19,080 nt of DNA. Origin: an uncultured Prevotella sp. (GTDB taxonomy: Bacteria; Bacteroidota; Bacteroidia; Bacteroidales; Bacteroidaceae). This document shows positions 7,157 through 15,642 of this stretch, piece by piece. The stretch's first letter is position 1; each line of letters begins with the position of its first letter. The DNA lies in NCBI GenBank assembly GCA_934183135.1, contig CAKPRX010000041.1:1-19080 (forward strand). Reading direction: 5' to 3'. The position numbers were made by a program, and so were the translations under genes. A model generated the notes under the pieces. It was not told the DNA's origin. It worked only from the letters and a program-made list of their open reading frames with translations, and searched no databases.

Positions 7157-8206
7157 ATGAAGAACGTGAAAATGTTTTTGATCGTAGCGGCATGGATGAT
7201 ATGCCTTTCGGTCGCTGCCCAGAAGAAGTTCTCCGTCTATGCAGTGGGCTTCTACAACCAGGAAAATCTCTTTGACACTTGCCACGATGTGGGCAAGCGC
7301 GACTTCGACTTTCTCCCTAATGGTAGTTACCACTGGGATGGCTTGAAATATTCACACAAACTGAGAAACATGTCGACGGCCCTGGCCGACATGGGTACCG
7401 ACGTGCTGCCCAACGTGGGCTGCGCACTCATAGGACTGAGCGAGGTAGAGAACGCCAAGGTTCTGGACGCGCTGACAAGCCAGCCGGCGCTCAAGGCCAG
7501 GGGCATGAAGTACGTACATGTAGAAGGCCCGGACCGGCGAGGCATCGACTGCGCGCTGCTGTACAACCCGGCCCTGTTCCAGGTGACCAGCTACAAGCTA
7601 CTGCCCTACGTGCCGGTACTGCCCAAGGACAGCAACTTCGTAACCCGTGGTTTCCTCACCGTAGAGGGCGTCCTGGCAGGCGAGCCCGTCACGGCTATCG
7701 TGTGCCACTGGCCCAGCCGCTTCAGTACCTCGTACTACCGCGAGTTGGCCGGCAGCCAGGTACGCGCCATCAAGGACTCGCTGCTGCGCCGGAACCCCGC
7801 CTGCAAGATTCTGGTTATGGGCGACATGAACGACGACCCCGAGGACAAGAGCATGCACGATGCCTTAGGGGCCAAAGAAGACAAGGAGCAAGTGGGCGAC
7901 GACGAGATGTACAACCCCTGGTACAACATCCACAAGAGCGGCACCGGAACGCTTTTCTACAGTGGCTCGTGGAATCTGTTTGACCAGATTGTGATGACTC
8001 CCAACCTGCTTACACGCAAGGGCGAAGCCAAGGTGCAGACTAAAGGGCTCAAGTTCTGGAAAGCCCAGATCTTCCGCCGCGATTACCTTATCCAGAGCAG
8101 CGGCAAATACAAGGGCGCACCCAAGCGCACTACTGCCGGCGGTGTCTGGCTTGACGGCTACTCGGACCACTTGCCCGTTGTGGCTTATTTCTACAAACCG
8201 CAGTAA
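7157..8206 (+). CDS. Secreted endonuclease/exonuclease/phosphatase family enzyme
   Basis: A 349-residue protein with an N-terminal signal peptide (MKNVKMFLIVAAWMICLSVA, cleavage near Ala-Gln 21-22) and a full EEP fold. The conserved stretches are, in order: YNQENLFD (33-40), LSEVEN with the metal-site Glu (94-99), DRRGIDCALLY (126-136), CHWPS (183-187), GDMNDDPED (222-230), FDQIVM (275-280) and SDHLPV (336-341) with the catalytic Asp-His pair. All key residues are present, so it should be an active metal-dependent phosphodiesterase or nuclease. The signal peptide places it in the periplasm or outside; there is no lipobox or type IX tail. It is the first gene of an operon continuing into a DNA-glycosylase-like gene and udk, and it is divergent from the receptor operon. 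A phosphatase acting on another phosphoester is possible, because the family is broad. Confidence 0.9.
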   Translation: MKNVKMFLIVAAWMICLSVAAQKKFSVYAVGFYNQENLFDTCHDVGKRDFDFLPNGSYHWDGLKYSHKLRNMSTALADMGTDVLPNVGCALIGLSEVENAKVLDALTSQPALKARGMKYVHVEGPDRRGIDCALLYNPALFQVTSYKLLPYVPVLPKDSNFVTRGFLTVEGVLAGEPVTAIVCHWPSRFSTSYYRELAGSQVRAIKDSLLRRNPACKILVMGDMNDDPEDKSMHDALGAKEDKEQVGDDEMYNPWYNIHKSGTGTLFYSGSWNLFDQIVMTPNLLTRKGEAKVQTKGLKFWKAQIFRRDYLIQSSGKYKGAPKRTTAGGVWLDGYSDHLPVVAYFYKPQ

Positions 8207-8209
8207 GCC

Positions 8210-8785
8210 GTGGACACCGAGCGCCATCCCTTTGAGCCATTCCTGCCACCCCATGCCCGGCTGCTCATGCTGGGCACATTCCCGCCAGCGCCCAAGCGGT
8301 GGTGCATGGAGTGGTACTATCCTAACTTCTCTAACGATATGTGGCGCATCTTCGGGCTGCACTTCTTCCAGGACAAGCTACACTTCGTAGATAGCGAGCG
8401 CCGAACGTTTCGCTTAGATGCCATCAAGACTTTCCTGACTCAGCAGGGCGTGGCCATCTACGATACGGCCGTCTGTGTGCGCCGCACCAAGGGCACGGCA
8501 TCTGACAAAGACTTAGAGATAGTAGAACCCACCGACCTGGACAGACTGCTGGCGGCACTGCCTGAGTGCCAGGCCGTACTTACCGCAGGCCAGTTGGCCA
8601 CCCACCTATTCGCCACCCACTATGGCATAGACAGACAGCCGTCCATGGGTGGATGGGTACCCTTCACCTACGGCGAACGCCAACTGCGGCTGTACCGAGA
8701 GCCCAGCAGCAGTAGGGCTTACCCCATGAAAGTAGAGAAAAAGGCCGAATACTACGGCCGCATGTTTGACGAGATATTCAGATAG
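8210..8785 (+). CDS. Uracil/hypoxanthine-DNA glycosylase-like protein
   Basis: A 191-residue cytoplasmic protein of the uracil-DNA-glycosylase superfamily. The N-terminal block LMLGTFPPAPKR (19-30), followed by WYYPNFSNDMWRIFG (35-49), matches the pattern of the hypoxanthine-DNA-glycosylase-like branch, where the Asn before xxW (Asn42 here) is the likely catalytic residue. Near the C-terminus PSSSRAYP (165-172) takes the place of the DNA-intercalating loop. It should remove a deaminated base from DNA; which base is not predictable. The start is GTG at 8210: an in-frame TAA lies one codon upstream and the next ATG falls inside the conserved block. It begins 3 bases after the nuclease stop and ends 5 bases before udk, so translation is probably coupled. 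A repair enzyme between a secreted nuclease and a nucleoside kinase suits nucleotide metabolism, but operon membership alone does not prove a joint role. Confidence 0.82.
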   Translation: MDTERHPFEPFLPPHARLLMLGTFPPAPKRWCMEWYYPNFSNDMWRIFGLHFFQDKLHFVDSERRTFRLDAIKTFLTQQGVAIYDTAVCVRRTKGTASDKDLEIVEPTDLDRLLAALPECQAVLTAGQLATHLFATHYGIDRQPSMGGWVPFTYGERQLRLYREPSSSRAYPMKVEKKAEYYGRMFDEIFR

Positions 8786-8790
8786 ATACT

Positions 8791-9423
8791 ATGAACAAGG
8801 AAGACATAACCATTATCGGCATAGCCGGAGGCACGGGGTCGGGCAAGACCACCGTGGTACGAAAGATAGTCGAGGCGCTGCCACCACACTACGTCACGGT
8901 GGTGCCCCTGGACTCGTATTACAATGAGAACATCGGCATGACCGACGAGGAACGCCATGCCATCAACTTTGACCACCCTGACGCGTTCGACTGGAAGCTG
9001 CTCGTACATCATGTCAACGAGCTCCGTAACGGCCATGCCGTCGAACAGCCCACCTACTCGTACCTGATATGCAACCGGTTGCCGGAAACGATACACGTAG
9101 AGCCTAAGCCGGTCATCATCATAGAGGGCATCATGACGCTCATCAACAAGAAACTACGCGACATGATGGACCTGAAGATATTCGTAGACTGCGACTCTGA
9201 CGAGCGGCTTATCCGCAACATCCAGCGCGACACCATTGACCGCGGCCGAACCGTCTCGATGGTGGTAGAGCGTTACCTCAAGGTGCTCAAGCCCATGCAC
9301 GAGCAGTTTATAGAGCCCACCAAGCGCTACGCCGACCTCATCATCCCGCAGGGAGGTGAGAACGTGAAGGGCATACGCATGATGTGCGACTACATAGAGC
9401 GCTTAGTCGAGAAAGTAGGCTGA
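8791..9423 (+). CDS. udk: Uridine kinase
   Basis: A 210-residue protein matching uridine/cytidine kinase over its full length. It phosphorylates uridine and cytidine with a nucleoside triphosphate, giving UMP and CMP in the pyrimidine salvage pathway. The Walker A loop is GGTGSGKT (13-20). VVPLDSYY carries the substrate-pocket Asp and Tyr, NFDHPDAFDW is the nucleoside-binding segment, and IIIEGIM is the Walker B-like strand. The arginine-rich lid RLIRNIQRDTIDRGR is also present. It is the last gene of the nuclease operon. This is the strongest metabolic clue that the locus handles nucleic-acid breakdown products. Its end is only 7 bp from the end of the convergent DUF308 gene, with no terminator visible between them. 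Confidence 0.96.
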   Translation: MNKEDITIIGIAGGTGSGKTTVVRKIVEALPPHYVTVVPLDSYYNENIGMTDEERHAINFDHPDAFDWKLLVHHVNELRNGHAVEQPTYSYLICNRLPETIHVEPKPVIIIEGIMTLINKKLRDMMDLKIFVDCDSDERLIRNIQRDTIDRGRTVSMVVERYLKVLKPMHEQFIEPTKRYADLIIPQGGENVKGIRMMCDYIERLVEKVG

Positions 9424-9430
9424 CGGGGTG

Positions 9431-10114
9431 CTACTCGGCATCCCTACCCTCTTTCTCGGAAGAGCTGCCCTCGGCCTGGGCCGAACCCGCATCCGACAGG
9501 GAAGCCTCTTGGCCCTTCTGGGCAGAGGCGGCCTGTTTCCGGCGTTCCCAGCGGCGACGCTCTGCATGGGTCTTCAGGACATTCACACACTCGGTGACAC
9601 CATAAACCAGCATACACCAGCCTATAACCAGCAGCGGCGCACTGGCTATGGCCTCGGGCCATGCCATGGCCACCACACCCACCAGCAGGATGACAGAGGG
9701 GGCTACCCAGTAGAACAGCCCCACGGAGGCGATGCGGTTCACACGGGCCAGCACCATCATCTGGTTAATGGCCCCGAGGATAAGTATGGCGGCAAAGACA
9801 TACACGATGCCTGTAACAAAGGTGGTGGGCATCATGGCGAGAACCGCGCCCAGGATAACACTGCCCAGCCCTACGATGGGAAACGACTGGCGGTAACCGC
9901 TTAACAGACGGCCGTCGGCATCGTAGACCTGGATGCCATCAGCCTGCTTACGGCCAGCATAATACGACACGATGGAGACAACTCCCGAGAGGAAGAACAT
10001 GACACCCGTAAGGATGGTTATCCACCTCACGGTGTCTTCGCGATACTCTATAAGCAGTACGCCCACCACGATGGCGCACAGCGCACGGAAAACAGAACTC
10101 TGTATGGCTTTCAT
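9431..10114 (-). CDS. DUF308/HdeD-like membrane protein
   Basis: A 227-residue inner-membrane protein. Its hydrophobic helices come in short pairs (for example ALCAIVVGVLLI, ILTGVMFFLSGVVSIVSYY, GLGSVILGAVLAMMP, GIVYVFAAILILGAI, VILLVGVVAMAWP and LLVIGWCMLVYGV). This is the duplicated pattern of the HdeD/DUF308 family, whose function is largely unknown and in enterobacteria is linked to acid stress. A charged, Ala/Ser/Glu-rich cytoplasmic tail of about 45 residues follows. Reading could extend upstream to a TTG at 10174, but that codon forms the -33 element of the promoter described next, so the ATG at 10114 is preferred. The gene stands alone on the minus strand, convergent with udk and divergent from the phosphatase gene. 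Confidence 0.82.
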   Translation of the reverse strand: MKAIQSSVFRALCAIVVGVLLIEYREDTVRWITILTGVMFFLSGVVSIVSYYAGRKQADGIQVYDADGRLLSGYRQSFPIVGLGSVILGAVLAMMPTTFVTGIVYVFAAILILGAINQMMVLARVNRIASVGLFYWVAPSVILLVGVVAMAWPEAIASAPLLVIGWCMLVYGVTECVNVLKTHAERRRWERRKQAASAQKGQEASLSDAGSAQAEGSSSEKEGRDAE

Positions 10115-10143
10115 TATACCTATTATTATAGTTGTGACGGCTG

Positions 10144-10174
10144 CAAATGTACAAACAATCTGCTGCCTGTGCAA
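10144..10174 (-). promoter_or_regulatory. Promoter of the DUF308 gene
   Basis: On the minus strand, TTG (10174-10172), a 20-base spacer and TACATTTG (10151-10144) match the Bacteroidetes TTG-N19/20-TAnnTTTG pattern exactly. Transcription would begin near 10138, about 24 bases before the ATG at 10114, which supports that start codon. Confidence 0.65.
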
Positions 10175-10210
10175 TATTTACGGACTTTTTTATGACTTTA
10201 ACAACCCATT

Positions 10211-10717
10211 ATGACCACATTATACTTAGTACGACACGGCGAGACGGTAGACAATGCCCGGCAGATTATGCAGGGACAGACACAGGGCGAGCTTAACGAA
10301 CAGGGAGTGGCTCAGGCCAGGGCCCTGCGCGACAGGCTGAAGGACACGGCCGTCGATGCCTTTGTATCGAGCGACCTGAACCGGGCTGTGCAGACGGCCC
10401 GCATCCTGGCAGAGCCCCGGGGCAAGGAGGTAACGGAGACACCGCTGCTGAGAGAACGCGACTGGGGCGACTTCACGGGCGAGTACATTCCCTCGCTGGC
10501 CGACCGCGAATGGCCAGCCAACGTGGAGTCATTAGAGCGCATGCTCTCGCGGGCCCAGAACTTCCTGACATGGCTGCGGATAACCTACCCAGACCAGACC
10601 GTACTGGCCGTGGGCCACGGCATCATCAACAAGGCCATCCAGAGCGTGTACTATCAGAAGCCCATGAGCCAGGTGCCCCGTATGGACAACGCCGAAGTGC
10701 GCGTCCTCATCCTTTAG
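10211..10717 (+). CDS. Histidine phosphatase family protein
   Basis: A 168-residue protein of the phosphoglycerate-mutase-like histidine phosphatase superfamily. LVRHGET (6-12) holds the phospho-accepting His9 and the phosphate-binding Arg8. SSDLNRAVQTA supplies Arg58, LLRERDWGDFTGE supplies the acid residue Glu82, and AVGHG gives the second catalytic His136. All catalytic residues are present. The protein is shorter than cofactor-dependent phosphoglycerate mutase (about 230-250 residues) and looks like a general phosphatase (CobC/PhoE-like); without cobalamin genes nearby no substrate can be named. Its last 11 bases overlap the end of the convergent symporter gene. No clear promoter match was found in the short gap upstream. 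Confidence 0.9.
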   Translation: MTTLYLVRHGETVDNARQIMQGQTQGELNEQGVAQARALRDRLKDTAVDAFVSSDLNRAVQTARILAEPRGKEVTETPLLRERDWGDFTGEYIPSLADREWPANVESLERMLSRAQNFLTWLRITYPDQTVLAVGHGIINKAIQSVYYQKPMSQVPRMDNAEVRVLIL

Positions 10718-12125
10718 TCCGGCGGCTCACGGCCCACAGTCCTGCAAAGGTCAGCGCCCCATTGAGCATGAGCAGCTCGTAGCCGAAGCGGTAGGTGGTC
10801 AAGGCGGTGGTAAGCCCCTCTACTACCCAGCAGATGACGGGCGAGGCCACCGCGACATAAGGCACCCAGCGGTCGGCCACCGCCCTACGGGTAAGCAGGG
10901 CAAAGGCAAACATGCCCAGCAGCGGACCGTAGGTATAGGAGCACATCACGTAGATAGCGTCTATCAGACTGGTATTATTGAACATCCGGAACAGCAGGAT
11001 AAAGACCATGAACACCACCGCGATGCCCACATGGGCCTTACGGCGGAGCCGCTCATCGGCCGAGCGTCCGCACAGGTCTACACAGAACGAAGTGGTAAGG
11101 GCCGTAAGGGCCGAGTCGGCACTGGAGAACGACGCGGCGACTATGCCTATGGTGAACAGCACCACCACGGTATTGCCCAACAACCCCGAGGCGGCAAAGG
11201 CCGGCAAAAGGTCATCGCCGGTGGCGCTCACGCCCGTCTGGCCGGCCAGCAAGGTAAGCAGAATACCTAAGGAGAGAAACAGCAGATTGGCCGGAAGGAA
11301 GGCGAAACCATAGGAACACATGTCCTTCTGGGCCTCGCGCAGCGTCTTGCACGTCAGGTTCTTCTGCATCATGTCCTGGTCCAGTCCCGTCATCACCACC
11401 ACGATAAACACACCACTCAGAAACTGCTTGAAAAAGTTCTGGCGCGACAGCCAGTCGTCCAGCACGAACACCTTACTATGCGCGCTGGCCGCCACGGCAT
11501 GCACAGCCGTGGGCAGGTCCATATCCAAGGCACCCATCACATGGACGATGATGAGTATCAGCGCGGCAAACATACAGAGCGTCTGAAAGGAGTCGGTCCA
11601 TACCAGGGTCTTCACTCCCCCACGCCGGGTGTAAAGCCATATCAGCGCCACCATTATGGGCACGGTCACCGCAAACGGTATGCCCATGCCATCGAACACG
11701 AAGCGCTGCAGGATAATACACACTACATAGAAGCGGGCCGCTGCCCCTGTCATCTTGGACAGCAGGAAGAACGAGGCACCCGACAGATAGGAACGCCGGC
11801 CTAACCGCAGGCTGAGATAGGAATAGATGGTGGTAAGGTCGTAACGGTAGTAGATGGGCAGCAGTACATAAGCCACGACAAAGTAGCCCACGATAAACCC
11901 CATACAGGTTTGCAGATAGGTCATATCGGTGGCAGCCACCATGCCCGGTACCGACACAAAGGTTACGCCCGATATGGATGCGCCCACCATGCCAAACGCC
12001 ACCATGTACCACGGCGACCGCCGGTTGGCGCGGAAGAACGTATCGTTGTCCGAACGGCGCGCCGTAAGCCTGCTGAAGCCGAGCAGCGCGCAGAAGTAGA
12101 CCAGTATGGTAATCACTATCGTCAT
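10707..12125 (-). CDS. Sodium:solute symporter family protein
   Basis: A 472-residue integral membrane protein of the SSS family, with about 13 hydrophobic helices. Recognisable family segments are GASISGVTFVSVPGM (48-62), RGGVKTLVWTDSFQT (168-182), GLDQDMMQKNL (247-257) and the sodium-site region FSSADSALTALTTSFCVDL (333-351). It should couple sodium entry to uptake of a small solute; candidates in the family include sugars, sialic acid, nucleosides, proline and pantothenate, and the sequence does not decide between them. The start is an ATG 10 bp behind the mfd stop codon, so it is probably the last gene of the glycosyltransferase-mfd transcript. Its 3' end overlaps the phosphatase gene by 11 bp. 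Confidence 0.92.
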   Translation of the reverse strand: MTIVITILVYFCALLGFSRLTARRSDNDTFFRANRRSPWYMVAFGMVGASISGVTFVSVPGMVAATDMTYLQTCMGFIVGYFVVAYVLLPIYYRYDLTTIYSYLSLRLGRRSYLSGASFFLLSKMTGAAARFYVVCIILQRFVFDGMGIPFAVTVPIMVALIWLYTRRGGVKTLVWTDSFQTLCMFAALILIIVHVMGALDMDLPTAVHAVAASAHSKVFVLDDWLSRQNFFKQFLSGVFIVVVMTGLDQDMMQKNLTCKTLREAQKDMCSYGFAFLPANLLFLSLGILLTLLAGQTGVSATGDDLLPAFAASGLLGNTVVVLFTIGIVAASFSSADSALTALTTSFCVDLCGRSADERLRRKAHVGIAVVFMVFILLFRMFNNTSLIDAIYVMCSYTYGPLLGMFAFALLTRRAVADRWVPYVAVASPVICWVVEGLTTALTTYRFGYELLMLNGALTFAGLWAVSRRTKG

Positions 12126-12135
12126 AAGCCCATAT

Positions 12136-15100
12136 CTATAAGTTGCCGTCCTGTGCCTGGGTCTCGTCTATCTGCCTGAGCACGGCCACCGCCTCGCCCA
12201 CCGTGGCTATCTCCGACACGTGCATGAGGCGCCGCCCCTTGACCTCCTTGAGGTCGCAGCGCCGCGGATGGGCCGCCATAAAGTCGAGCACACGCCCAAA
12301 GGCTGCGCTGCGATAGTACATGCTGTCAGGGTTGCCCACCATCTGGAGCGCCATACGGCCCTGGCGCAGGATAATCTTCTCAAAGCCGAGCCGCTTGCCT
12401 AACCGGCGCAGCGAGACGACCTGCATCAGTTCCTCGCCCTCATGGGGAATGGGGCCGAAACGGTCTATCAGCCGCTGGCGATAAGCATCCAGGTCGCGGT
12501 CTTCGGTTATGTTGTCCAGCTCACGGTACAGGAGCATACGCTCGCTCGATCCCGGCACGTAGGCATCCGGGAAGTACATCTCCAGGTCGCTCTCTATGGT
12601 ACAGTCGGCCACGAACTCGCCGCTCACGTCCTTTCCCTGCGCCATATCCTCGGCATACAGGTCCTGGAACTCATCGTTCTTGAGCTCAGAGACAGCCTGC
12701 GAGAGTATCTTCTGGTACATCTCGTAGCCCAGGTCTTCCATAAACCCGCTCTGTTCGGCTCCCAGCAGGTTGCCGGCTCCTCTGATGTCCAGGTCCTGCA
12801 TGGCCAGGTTGAAACCGCTGCCCAGCTCGGAGAAATTCTCCAGCGCCTCTAACCTGCGACGGGCTTCGGGCGTCAGGGCCGCCTTGGGTGGAGCCAGCAA
12901 GTAGCAGAATGCCTTGCGGTTGCTGCGCCCCACGCGTCCCCTCATCTGATGCAGGTCCGACAAGCCAAACCTGTGCGCATCATTGATAATGATGGTATTG
13001 GCATTGGATATATCTATGCCGTTCTCCACGATGGTGGTAGAGAGCAGCACGTCGTAGTCGTAGTTGATGAAGCCCATGATGACCTTCTCCAGCTCCTCGG
13101 GCGGCATCTGGCCATGGCCTATGGCCACCCGGCAGTCGGGCACATACTTATTGATAACCCGGGCTATCTCAGGCAGGTTAGATATGCGGTCGTTGACAAA
13201 GAACACCTGCCCGTTGCGGCTCATCTCAAAGTTGATGGCCTCGGCTATGATACCATAGTCGAACGTGTCTACCTCCGTGTGTACCGGGTATCGGTTAGGT
13301 GGCGGCGTGCGGATGATGCTCATATCCCGGGCACCCATCAGGGAGAACTGCAGCGTGCGCGGAATGGGCGTGGCCGACATGGTGAGGGTGTCTACATTGG
13401 TCTTCAGCGTGCGCAGTTTCTCCTTGGTCGACACGCCAAACTTCTGTTCCTCGTCTATGATGAGCAAGCCCAAGTCCTTCCACTTCACGGTCTTGCTTAT
13501 CAGCTTGTGGGTACCCACCAGGATGTCTATCTTGCCCTCGGCCAGGTCTCGGAGCACCTGCGAGGTCTGCCTGGCGGTCCTGGCCCGGCTCAGATAGTCT
13601 ACCCGCACGGGAAAGTTCTTCAACCGGTTGCGGAAGGTCTGATAGTGCTGAAAGGCGAGTACCGTGGTGGGCACCATGACGGCCACCTGCTTGGAATCGC
13701 AGGCTGCCTTGAACGCCGCGCGTACCGCCACCTCGGTCTTGCCAAACCCCACGTCGCCACAGACCAGGCGGTCCATGGGGCGGGCCCGCTCCATGTCGGC
13801 CTTGACATCCTGGGTGGCGCGGAGCTGGTCGGGGGTGTCCTCGTAGAGGAAACTGGCCTCCAGCTCGTGCTGCATAAAGGTGTCGGCACTATAAGAGAAC
13901 CCTTTCTCGTGGCGACGGCGGGCATAGAGCTTGATGAGGTCGCGGGCTATGTCCTTGATACGCTTCTTGGTGCGCTCCTTGAGGCGCTCCCAGGCCCCCG
14001 TGCCCAAGGTGGAGAGGCGGGGAGGCTCGCCGGTGTCCTGCCGGCGGTACTTACTGATTTTATAGAGCGAGTGGATGGACACATCCACCTTGTCGTTGTG
14101 CTGATAGATGATGCGTATCACCTCCTGGTAGCTGTCGCCGACGGGCACACGCACCAGGCCGCCAAACTTGCCGATGCCGAGGTCGGCATGGACGATGTAG
14201 TCGCCAGGTTCCAGCTCGTAGAGTTCCTTCATGGTAAGCGCCATCTTGCCCGTACGGGCGTGGTCGCTGCGCAGACTGTACTTGTGGAAGCGGTCAAATA
14301 TCTGGTGGTCGGTAAAACAGCAGATACGCAGGTCATTGTCGGCAAATCCGCCGTGCAGGGTGTGGTCTACGCCCTCGAAGTCGATGCCGCCACGCTGGGC
14401 GTCGTACGAGGCGCGCTCGCGGTCGCTGCCCATCTCGGCGAATATCTCGCGCAGACGCTGTTGCTGCTTGGCGCTGTCGGCCAGGATGTAGAGGCGATAG
14501 CCGCGTAGCATATAGTCCTCAAGAGACTGGCGCAGCAGGTCGAAGTTCTTGTGGTAGAGGGGCTGAGGGGTGATGTCGAAGCGGAGCACGGCACTGTGGT
14601 CGCGGTCGGCATCGTCTATGCGGTCGCCGGCATTGGGGCCAAAGGCCACCTGTCTGAAGGCGGCCATGTCCTCGGCAAACTGCGAGGGGGCACACAGCGC
14701 CCACTCCTTACGCATTTCGCGCATTATCTGGTCGCGCTCCATCTCGGTGGCTCCCTCTAACCGCTCGGTGAGTGCCTGCGACGAGAAGCCGTCCTGGTAT
14801 ATACGTCCCACCACGCTGGTAAGGTAGCTGAAATCGCGTGCCACCAACAGGGTGTCGGCCGGTATGAACCGCAGGAACGGCACGCGCTCGGCCGAGGTGG
14901 CTGTCAGTTCGGGCAGAATGTCTATCTCGGTCTTGCGGTCCCGTGACAGCTGGTCCTGGACCTCAAAGGTACGGATAGTGTCTATCTCGTCGCCGAAGAA
15001 GTCTATTCGAAAGGGATACTCGCAGGAGTATGAGTACACATCGATGATGCTGCCGCGCTGGGCAAACTGCCCGGGCTCGTACACGTAGTCTACCATCTCG

Positions 15101-15609
15101 AAGCCCAGCTCGCGCAGCCGGTGTACCACGGCCGTTATGTCTACCGTCTGCCCTACGGCCAGGTGTACACGCCGGTCGTCTATGTTCTTCCTGGACACTA
15201 CCAGCTCGGCCAGGGCCTCGGGGCTGGTCACCACGTAGACAGGGCGTGAGCCGCTGTCGCCCAGCGAGGTAACGCGGCTCAGCACCTCGGTACGGAGTAT
15301 CTCATTGGCGGCGTCGCGCTGGCCGTACTTGGCCGAGCGGCGGTAACCCGACGGGAAGAAGAGTACCCGCTCCTGGCCCAGCACCTGGGTAAGGTCGTGG
15401 TAGAAATAGCCTGCCTCGTCGGCATCGGGCAGTATGAACACGGCCGACTGACCGAGGCGGTCGGCCACGCCGGCAAACAATAACGGTGTGGCCGATGCCT
15501 GGATGCCCTGCATGAATATGCGGGCCACCGAGACATCGGCCAGAACCTTAACGAGCGCACCCGCCTGGGGGCACGCTCCGTATAGCGTACTTAGCTCTTG
15601 TATAGTCAT
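12136..15609 (-). CDS. mfd: Transcription-repair coupling factor Mfd
   Basis: A 1157-residue protein with the full Mfd layout. It removes RNA polymerase stalled at DNA lesions and recruits UvrA for excision repair. The N-terminal UvrB-like part fills about the first 350 residues. The polymerase-interacting CarD-like domain begins near residue 465 (ELEPGDYIVHADLGIGKFGG). Translocase motifs follow: Walker A GDVGFGKTE near 618, DEEQ near 718, then MSATPIPRTL, with helicase motif VI as QMRGRVGRSNR near 890. The C-terminal TRCF domain starts after DLDIRGAGNLLG. Length is normal for the family. The ATG at 15609 (MTIQELSTLYG) is preferred over a GTG three codons upstream. It lies 33 bp behind the glycosyltransferase gene in a likely three-gene operon. 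Confidence 0.97.
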   Translation of the reverse strand: MTIQELSTLYGACPQAGALVKVLADVSVARIFMQGIQASATPLLFAGVADRLGQSAVFILPDADEAGYFYHDLTQVLGQERVLFFPSGYRRSAKYGQRDAANEILRTEVLSRVTSLGDSGSRPVYVVTSPEALAELVVSRKNIDDRRVHLAVGQTVDITAVVHRLRELGFEMVDYVYEPGQFAQRGSIIDVYSYSCEYPFRIDFFGDEIDTIRTFEVQDQLSRDRKTEIDILPELTATSAERVPFLRFIPADTLLVARDFSYLTSVVGRIYQDGFSSQALTERLEGATEMERDQIMREMRKEWALCAPSQFAEDMAAFRQVAFGPNAGDRIDDADRDHSAVLRFDITPQPLYHKNFDLLRQSLEDYMLRGYRLYILADSAKQQQRLREIFAEMGSDRERASYDAQRGGIDFEGVDHTLHGGFADNDLRICCFTDHQIFDRFHKYSLRSDHARTGKMALTMKELYELEPGDYIVHADLGIGKFGGLVRVPVGDSYQEVIRIIYQHNDKVDVSIHSLYKISKYRRQDTGEPPRLSTLGTGAWERLKERTKKRIKDIARDLIKLYARRRHEKGFSYSADTFMQHELEASFLYEDTPDQLRATQDVKADMERARPMDRLVCGDVGFGKTEVAVRAAFKAACDSKQVAVMVPTTVLAFQHYQTFRNRLKNFPVRVDYLSRARTARQTSQVLRDLAEGKIDILVGTHKLISKTVKWKDLGLLIIDEEQKFGVSTKEKLRTLKTNVDTLTMSATPIPRTLQFSLMGARDMSIIRTPPPNRYPVHTEVDTFDYGIIAEAINFEMSRNGQVFFVNDRISNLPEIARVINKYVPDCRVAIGHGQMPPEELEKVIMGFINYDYDVLLSTTIVENGIDISNANTIIINDAHRFGLSDLHQMRGRVGRSNRKAFCYLLAPPKAALTPEARRRLEALENFSELGSGFNLAMQDLDIRGAGNLLGAEQSGFMEDLGYEMYQKILSQAVSELKNDEFQDLYAEDMAQGKDVSGEFVADCTIESDLEMYFPDAYVPGSSERMLLYRELDNITEDRDLDAYRQRLIDRFGPIPHEGEELMQVVSLRRLGKRLGFEKIILRQGRMALQMVGNPDSMYYRSAAFGRVLDFMAAHPRRCDLKEVKGRRLMHVSEIATVGEAVAVLRQIDETQAQDGNL

Positions 15610-15642
15610 ATCTGGCACCCCCGCTCCCGGGGGGAAGTCTAC

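Noticed and set aside
7157..8785. Stop-codon read-through fusion of nuclease and DNA glycosylase
   Set aside because: The nuclease has an export signal while the glycosylase needs cytoplasmic DNA, and each domain is complete alone. A GTG start directly after the stop is simpler.
12949..14508. Long plus-strand open frame opposite mfd
   Set aside because: Antisense shadow of a GC-rich, strongly conserved gene with all Mfd motifs intact.
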